Assembly (NCBI GenBank): GCA_022578965.1
Contig: MU400733.1
Span: 8,347-63,410 of the forward strand
Length of the DNA stretch: 55,064 bases
Source: Xylaria sp. FL1777
Taxonomy: Eukaryota; Ascomycota; Sordariomycetes; Xylariales; Xylariaceae
Direction: 5' to 3'
Program-made: the position numbers and the translations under genes
Part shown: piece after piece, positions 48,216 through 55,064 of the stretch
Numbering within the stretch: position 1 is the first letter of the stretch
Layout: each line of letters starts with the position of its first letter
The notes under the pieces: generated by a model
The model's input: the letters and a program-made list of their open reading frames with translations, nothing else
Database searches by the model: none
What the model was told of the DNA's origin: nothing

Positions 48216-50412
48216 TACTTGCAGTACACTAAGAAAGCAAACAAATTTTCAATTAAGCTACTAGTTATTGTACAACTTAAAAAAAGCACATAAAATAGCT
48301 AAATAAGTTTTAAATATAAAAAGGCTTAGCTATTATAACGTGGCTAAAGAACTAATTAAGTTATAAGTAGCTATAAAAACACAAAAATAAAAGCTTTTAA
48401 ACATAAAGCAAAAACGGCTAAGCATTAATACTGGTTTTTTTTTAAGCTAAAAAAGGTTTACTATAACTATAAAGCAAAAGCTAAAACATTTATTATAAAG
48501 CTATTTGCTACTTATAGTTTTAAGAAAGCTGCTTATTATAAGTTTACGTTTATAAACTTTAAAGTAAAGCATAACATAATAAAATACTAAAAATAGCAAT
48601 ATAAAATTATAAATATAGAACTATAAAAGTTAAAAAGCATATATTATAAAAAAGCAAAGCAATTAAGCAACTTTATTAAGCACTAAACATTAAAATTTTA
48701 CTAAAACTTTTAGCTACTAAATATATAATAATGCTAACTTTTAAAAGTTATGTAAACACTTTTTAACTAGCTTATTTATATAAAACCTTTAGCTTTTTTA
48801 TTTACTGCAGCTTTTTTTGCTTTTTTAATTGCAACTTAAAGTTGCATACTAGCTATAAATGCAGCTTAAATATTTTTATTAATATAAAAATAGCGCGTAG
48901 CTATATAAGCTTTAATAAATAATTAAAGTTTTTTATTAACTTTTTTAAGCTAAAAAATTATTAGTAGTACTTAAAATTAAAAGAACTTTAATAATTAAAA
49001 TAAGCATAAAATAAAGCTTAAAAACATATAAATATTAATATAGTTAAAAGTATTTATAGAACTATAACTATTACTTTTAGCGCTTATTTTGCTTTTTTTG
49101 CATTATAAACATTTAGCAAATTTGCTAGTAATATTATAAGCACAAAAGTTATTAATGTTTTTATATAGTTAGCATAAAAAAAACAGCAATAAAAAATATA
49201 TAATATACTACTGTAATATAAGCAATATAGTAGCAGTATAGCTTAAGTATTTTAGCATGCTTAATAAATACAAATTTTAAAGCTATTAATAATACTTTAA
49301 CGCAAAGCATTAAAGCATTTACTTTTATTTTAAAAATTAGCGTTATATCAAAAAAGCATAATAATAAGCAGTTATAAAAGCTTAAATTATATAATAGCAA
49401 ACTATTAGGTATTTTATTTAGTACTATAAATTAAATAACTAGTAAAAACTGCAGTAAAATAATTTATAATCTTAAATATATAAGCTTAATATTAGTTAAT
49501 ATATATACTTAAGCTAAGCTAGTTATAAATATATATTGCAAAAAGCATAGCAGCTATAGCAAAATAGATTTTTGTATAACTATAATATATTAACAATTAA
49601 TTATATTATAAACCAAGCATTTTAATATATTAAAGCAAGCATAAACTAAGCATATAGTAGTAATAATAATAAAAGTAGTAAAATTAATAATTAAAAAAAA
49701 AAGAAAATAGCATAAATAGCTAAATAAAATAACTTATTACTTATTGTTACTTTATATTGCTTAGTATATAAGTTATTTATAAGCTATGCTTATTTAGTAA
49801 GCTTACTACAAAAAGCATAAAAGCAGCTTAAAAAATAAATATATAAAAAGCAAACTAAAAAATAATAAGCAATTAATTTTGTTTATAACTTAGTTATAAT
49901 TTAGTTATAAAAAAACTAGTGCAGCAAAAAGCTAGCAGTAATACTAAAGCAAGCAAACTATAATATATTAATAATACAATAAAAAAAGGTTTAAAAAAAA
50001 ACTAAAAAAAAAAAGCAATATATTTAGCTAAATAAGTGCTAAAACTAAAAAAACTGCTATAAGCAGCATAAAGCAAGCAGCAATACTAAAGCAAGCAAAC
50101 TATAAAGCAAAAAAAATACAAAAAAAAAAAAACTATAAGATAATTATGCAAAGGTATATATACTTAGTTAATAGCATAATACAAATAAGCAAACAACTTA
50201 AAAGCAAAGAAATAAAAAACAAAGCATTTAATAAAATTGTAGCAAAACCGGTGCAACTTAAAAATAAATATAAGATGTTTTTATTTAGCTACTAAGAAAA
50301 AAGTAAACTACTTATAGCTTGCTTTTAATTTACAAGCATAGTTTTTACCTGTATATATAAGAAATAAAAACTAGTATAGCTAATAAGCTATTAGCTCGAG
50401 TAATATAATATA
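48216..50412 (+). mobile_element. element E: 5'-truncated LINE copy inside G
   Basis: 2.2 kb aligning with D 31601-33796 and sharing its exact 3' end (GTAATATAATATA), but lacking everything upstream, as expected from incomplete target-primed reverse transcription. It is flanked by a perfect 14-bp duplication TATTTATTTTAGCT (48202-48215 and 50413-50426). Element H holds the same locus without the insertion near 53090-53110. Its 5' edge keeps GC bases (CTTGCAGTACACTAAG) that are converted in D. Confidence 0.93.
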
Positions 50413-50426
50413 TATTTATTTTAGCT

Positions 50427-51068
50427 AGTATTAATAAATAAATTTTATGCTAAAAAGGTTATAGTTAAATTTTAATAGTTAGCTAAAATTAATATTTTTA
50501 AATAAATAGTATTAATAATAATATAAGCAATTTTAACATAATTAATATTTAGGTCTTTTTTAATTATGCTTTTTATTAAAGCTAAAAAATAAAAAGTTAT
50601 TATTATTACTAAAATTTCTATGTTTTTATTTTTAACTTAAGTTATAAGATTATTTTTTAAGGTTTAAAAAGTTTTCTTATTTTTTTAAAGATATTATTTC
50701 TTGGTTTTTTTGTTTACTTAATTATAAAATAAAAGTAATACAAGCTATTTTTAATTTTAAAGCAACTTATTTGCTTTTATTTTTTTGCTGCATAACTTGT
50801 TGCTTTAGCTTTTTAATTTTAGCTAAAAGTTATATAATCTATGTTTACAACAGTTAAATATTAGCACTTAAAGCACTAAATAATTATTATTTGCTTAAGC
50901 TTAATTTTAAAAATAATTTATGCTAAGTTTATTTTTAGTTTATTATTAAAGTTTGTTTTAAAAAAAAGCTATTAAAAATAGCACTAGCTTATATAATTAG
51001 TTAGTATTTAGCTATTTTATAGTATAACAAAGTATTATAAGTAATTTTATTTTAAAAAGCTTTAAAAT
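50427..51068 (-). other. element G 5' internal region
   Basis: Between E and the 5' LTR, aligning in reverse with H 52454-53095. It contains the leader and possibly the start of gag. No motif readable. Confidence 0.75.
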
Positions 51069-51261
51069 TATTATAGAAAATATAAAGCATTAAAAGTTAA
51101 ATATAATAGTTAATATATCTTTAGTTTTATAATAAGTATTTAATAAAACTAAAGCTTAAAAAAGGAAAAAAACTCTTATAAAATAAGTATAAAAAGGATA
51201 TTTTATATATATATATAACCTATAACATATATTAAAGTACTTAAGTAGCTTAGTTATAATA
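51069..51261 (-). repeat. element G 5' LTR
   Basis: 193 bp, the partner of 41197-41389, followed on the plus strand by the AAAAC duplication. The internal sequence next to it (minus strand) begins ATTTTAAAGCTTTTTAAAA, as in H, and is the presumed primer-binding region. Confidence 0.92.
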
Positions 51262-51266
51262 AAAAC

Positions 51267-52260
51267 GCTATGCTTGCTACTAAATTAAAGTTTATAAAAA
51301 CAAAGTTAAAAGTAAGTTTAAAGTTATTAATAATAGTTAAAAGTAAAGTATTTAAAATAAAAAAGCTATTTTTTTTCTTTTTGTTTTTTTTGCTTTTATT
51401 TAGCTGCTTTTTTTTGCTTTTTTTAACTTATTTTTTTAGTACTAAGTAAAAAAACTTCGTAAAACATTGCAATAATAAATGTTTGCCTTTATAATAAATG
51501 CAAAAGCTATTATAAAAAACTAAAAAGCTTATATTGCTTTCTTTTAGCTTTTAAGATTATTGTTTACATTTAGTAGCTATAACTGCTTTGTTAAAAATTA
51601 TTGCTGCTTTAATAATAATGCTTATGTTGTTTTATTTAAAAATAATATTATAATATTAAAAAAACGCAGTAAAAAAAACGTTAAATAAAGTACTAAATAA
51701 GTTTAAAAACTTATTAATAAAAATAAGTTCTATAATAATACAAATAACGTTTAAATTTATTAATTTATTTTAAATAGTTTAAAGTTTTATAGCTAACTTA
51801 GTTATGTTTTTTTTATATAACTTTAAAATAATAAAGTTTTATTATTAAATTAAGAATTAAAAAATAGCACTGCTGCATAGTTTAAAGTTTTTAATAATTT
51901 TAGCTTAAATAAAAGCAATAATATTTAGTTTTTTAACTGCTGCTTAAACGTTAGTTCTTAAACAGTTTTAAATTGTCATATAAGCTTTATTTTGCTTGTT
52001 TTTTTAAGTTTTGATTTTTTTTTAAAAGTTGCTAGCGCTTTTATTTTTATGTTAAGCTAATACTATTACTTAAAACTTCTTTAATAGCAAACGTTTATAC
52101 TTTACTATTGCTAAATAATTAGTTATTAGCTTAGTAAACTTAATGTAGTTTGCTAAAAAGTTTATTTTAATAATAAACTTTAAGCTTACTGTTTTTGCTT
52201 TGCTGCTTATTATTTTAGTTTTTTTGCTAAAACACTTTTAAGTATGTTTTAATGCAAAAA
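51267..52260 (-). pseudogene. copia F relic: gag
   Basis: Assigned to F because it is the sequence displaced by G (shared AAAAC) and lies upstream of integrase on the minus strand. At 51464-51502 the minus strand reads CIYYKGKHLLLQC, which fits a knuckle of form C-X2-C-X3-H-X4-C with the second Cys changed to Tyr. About 750 bp of possible gag N-terminal sequence follows up to H, with no other motif seen. Confidence 0.6.
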
Positions 52261-52453
52261 TGTTATAACTAAGCTACTTAAGTACTTTAGCACATATCAT
52301 AGGTTATATATATATATAAGATATCTTTTTTATACCTATTTTATAAGAGTTTTTTTTCTTTTTTAAGCTTTAGTTTTATTAAATACCTACTATAAAACTA
52401 AAAATATATTAATTATTATACTTAACTTTTAATGTTTTATACTTTTTATAACA
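52261..52453 (+). repeat. element H 5' LTR
   Basis: 193 bp from TGTTATAACTAAGC to TTTTTATAACA, with intact TG and CA ends. This copy fixes the LTR boundaries of G, whose ends have mutated. It retains TATCATAGG and CATAGG words lost in G. Confidence 0.92.
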
Positions 52454-55064
52454 ATTTTAAAGCTTTTTAAAATAAGGTTACTTATAATACTTTGTTATAT
52501 TATAAAATAGCTAAATATTAACTAACTATATAAGCTAGTATTATTTTTAATAGCTTTTTTTTAAAACAAACTTTAATAATAAACTAAAAACAAACTTAAC
52601 ATAAATTATCTTTAGAATTAAGCTTAAGCAAACAATAATTATTTAGTGCTTTAAGTGCTAATATTTAACTGTTGTAAATATAAATTGCATAGCTTTTAGC
52701 TAAAATTAAAAAACTAAAGCAGCAAGTTATATAGCAAAAAAATAAAAGCAAACAAGTTGCTTTAAAATTAAAAATAGCTTATATTATTTTTATTTTATAA
52801 TTAAGTAAACAAAAGAACTAAAAAACAACATTTTTAAAAAAACAAAAGAACTTTTTAAACTTTAAAAAACAATTTTGCAACTTAAGTTAAAAATAAAAAC
52901 ATAAAAATCTTAGTAATAATAATAACTTTTTATTTTTTAGCTTTAATAAAAAGCATAATTAAAAAAAACCTAAATACTAATTATGTTAAAATTGCTTATA
53001 TTACTATTAATGCTATTTATTTAAAAATGCTAATTTTAGCTAATTATTAAAGTTTAATTATAACTTTTTTAGCATAAAATTTATTTATTAATATTAGCTA
53101 AAGTAAGTAAAAAAACTTTAAACTATTTTTAAAAAAGCTAATTAAAAATTTTATTATAATAAAAACAAGATTTTATATGTGTATAATAATATAAACTAAA
53201 ACTATAAAAATGCTTATTAATTAGTATTATAAAAGTTATTAACCTTAAAAAAAAAACAATTTAAAATTAACTAAAAAGTATTTTTAAACTAAACTAAAAC
53301 TTTGCTTAAGTAGTTTGTTTTTTTATAAGCTAACATAAGTATATAATTAAAACAAACAAATTAATAAACTAACTAAAACTTAAAGCTGTTTAATTAATAT
53401 TTTGCTAATATTAAACTTTAAAATATTTGCTAAAATAAAAATAAAAAAGCCTTGTTATACTACTAAAAACTAAGTATACTATTTTAATAAAAGTTAATAA
53501 ACTATTATAACTTTTTGCTAATTATATAAGCTAATATAATTAATATTACATAATAATACTAAAAATTAATAACTAAAAAACAACGCTTAAACTATAATAA
53601 AAAAAAACTAAAGTTAAATATTATTTAAACTATTAGTAAATTAACCTTAAATATTAAGCAAAACTAAACTAATAATTAATATATTAATACTAGCTATAAA
53701 AATAATAATACTAGTTTTAATAATTAAAACTATTATTATAAAAGCAATAATTATAATAATAGCTATAATAATAATAACCTAAAATTTTATAAAAGCAATA
53801 ATAACTATAAAAGCTAAAATTAATACTATAAAAATAATAATACTAAAAGTTATAACTAGTACTAAAACTAAAAATATATAAATAACTAAAGTAATAATAA
53901 TAATATTTATATTTTAAAGAACTGTTATATTTTTAAAACTTTTTTAAATTAACTTTAAAATATTAATAAAAGTAGTTTAAATTTAAATTTTTATAAAAAT
54001 TTTACTTGCTATAGCTATAAATAACTTAATTATATTATTTTTAATTGCTTTTAGCTTAAAAGTAATAATAATAATAGTAATAATAAAAATAATAGATTTA
54101 GTAGCTATATTAGCTATAATAATAATATTACTTAAAAATAAACTATTTAAAAAATCTAAGTAAATAAAAACTAAAATAAAAATAAAAAAAACTAAAAATA
54201 ATAATTAAAGTTTTATATACTTTTTTTATAAAAACTATAATATTATAACTTAAAAAATAAATAATAAGCTTAATATTAATTATATTAGCTATAAGTTTTA
54301 AGCTAAAGTTATTATTTTATATATTTATTTTATGCTGTTTTTATACTTTTTATATTATTTATTTTGTTAGCTTTATAAAACTACTTATTAAAACTTATGT
54401 TAATTTTAATTTATGTACTAAATATAACTATATTAGTTTTATTTTTGCTTTTTATTATAAATTGCAACAAGTATTTTTTTGTATATTTATATTATAATAT
54501 ATTACTAAAAGTAGATTTTCTATTTATAAAGTTTATTAAGTTATTTATAAATTAATTAATAATTATAGTATTACTTGCAAAATTAAACGTATATATATAG
54601 CTATTAATTATAATTATTGCTTTAAAAGCAGCTTTTTTTTATTATTTTAAACTACCTTAAAAATTAAAAAAATTATATTAAATTTAAGCACTAATTAATA
54701 GTTTTTTAAATTATATTACTTTTAAATAAAAATATTTAGCTTAATTAAGTTTATAAAAGCTTACTAAAATTAAGCTTACTGCTATATTATTATTTAGTTA
54801 CTTAAATTTATATAGCTTAAAAAGTTAAAAAAAAACTTTAATTATTTTAATTTTATAGTAATTTTAAAAAAGTTTTATAATTTATTTAAATTTTTTAATA
54901 TTAGCAAAACAAACATATTATTATAATTAAAGCAAAAAAACCTTGCTATTAAGCTAAAAAAAAACATAATTATACTTTATTTTTTTATATACTTATTAGC
55001 TTAAAATAAGCTAAAAAAACTATAAAAATAGCTTAATAAAATATTAAAAGCAAAAAAAATTAAA
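52454..55064 (+). pseudogene. element H gag and early pol relic (partial)
   Basis: Aligns in reverse with G. The stretch 53640-53900 is rich in AAT and AGT triplets, as expected of an Asn/Ser-rich disordered segment, and matches 47420-47700 of G. I could not identify a zinc knuckle or protease with confidence. Stops occur in every frame. Confidence 0.75.

Larger units (their letters stand above)
41197..51261 (-). mobile_element. element G: second Ty3/gypsy chromovirus family, split by E
   Basis: LTRs of 193 bp lie at 41197-41389 and 51069-51261, with the perfect target duplication AAAAC (41192-41196 and 51262-51266). Without E and its duplication it is about 7.85 kb. The minus-strand order is gag, RT, RNase H, integrase, GPY/F and chromodomain. 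The LTR differs completely from that of A, B and C, so this is a separate family; H is its sister copy in the opposite orientation. It interrupts copia F. Confidence 0.92.
14468..52260 (-). mobile_element. element F: Ty1/copia host element, in three pieces
   Basis: Minus-strand copia element forming the oldest layer. Its pieces are 51267-52260 (gag), 38572-41191 (integrase and first part of RT) and 14468-16010 (rest of RT and RNase H). The gaps are filled by G (TSD AAAAC) and C (TSD GTTTT). Removing C and one GTTTT joins the RT frame exactly: ...SLKQLFKI-stop-YKT runs straight into LFIFFKSLRFTLLNANVKIF. The domain order gag-IN-RT-RH along the minus strand defines Ty1/copia. The right (5') end lies beyond H, probably outside the window. 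The left end is obscured by A. No LTR pair could be assigned. Confidence 0.85.
5870..55064. other. AT-rich RIP-degraded transposon nest
   Basis: From about 5870 the sequence is overwhelmingly A and T, rich in TA steps, with CC, GG and CG almost gone and stops in every frame. Recognisable retroelement proteins persist with substitutions that are nearly all C-to-T or G-to-A (Asp to Asn, Cys to Tyr, Trp or Gln to stop). This is the signature of repeat-induced point mutation in ascomycetes. Eight insertions account for most of it. The change from ordinary to AT-rich sequence is complete within a few hundred bases. Confidence 0.9.
52261..55064 (+). mobile_element. element H: sister of G, opposite orientation, cut by window end
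   Basis: Begins with a 193-bp LTR and continues as a plus-strand internal region that is the reverse complement of G from 51068 down to about 46300, minus E. It probably inserted into F, but the right target duplication is outside the window (left flank AAAAA at 52256-52260). The visible part covers leader, gag and the start of pol. Confidence 0.88.

Noticed and set aside
41197..52453. Three 193-bp repeats as a separate short dispersed repeat
   Set aside because: TG...CA-derived ends, the AAAAC duplication and the attached gag-pol relics show that they are LTRs of G and H.
5870..55064. Mitochondrial DNA or a plasmid as the source of the AT-rich part
   Set aside because: LTRs, target duplications and nested nuclear retroelement families with RIP-type changes account for it. 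No mitochondrial genes or tRNAs are visible.

Overview
The window looks like nuclear DNA of a filamentous ascomycete fungus. It falls into two unlike parts. Positions 1 to about 5750 have ordinary base composition: one intact gene, several minisatellites, two small inverted-repeat elements and a decayed gene. From about 5870 to the end, some 49 kb is extremely AT-rich and has no intact gene. The AT-rich part is a nest of transposons mutated by C-to-T and G-to-A changes, the pattern expected of repeat-induced point mutation (RIP). Everything below was read by eye; no search was run.

Left part: a 14-bp array (1-94); a 22-bp array (151-276) before a gene for a PD-(D/E)XK nuclease-like protein (448-2130) that carries its own 18-bp coding repeat; guanine-rich repeats and palindromes (2461-2577); two related MITEs with TA target duplications (2626-2816 and 2861-3053); a 16-bp array (3175-3286); and a broken or intron-split coding relic (3953-4670).

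Right part: terminal repeats, target-site duplications (TSDs) and residual reading frames allow the nest to be unfolded. The oldest layer is a Ty1/copia element on the minus strand (F), now in three pieces at 14468-16010, 38572-41191 and 51267-52260. Four Ty3/gypsy elements lie in or beside it: A (6756-14462, plus; TSD CAAGT), C (16011-38566, plus; TSD GTTTT), G (41197-51261, minus; TSD AAAAC) and the first half of H (52261 to the window end, plus). C was itself hit twice: by B, a minus-strand relative (16395-24102, TSD TAAAA) sitting inside C's 5' LTR, and by D, a 7.1-kb non-LTR LINE (26666-33796). G was hit by E, a 5'-truncated copy of D (48216-50412, 14-bp TSD). A, B and C form one chromodomain gypsy family with LTRs of about 497 or 522 bp. 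G and H form a second family with 193-bp LTRs.

No element here can encode a working protein. Motifs remain readable with RIP-type substitutions, for example YLDN, YLNN, YFNN and YINN where reverse transcriptases have a DD pair. An AT-rich, gene-free nest of this size is typical of a fungal AT-isochore, and could also be pericentromeric or centromeric; sequence alone cannot decide.
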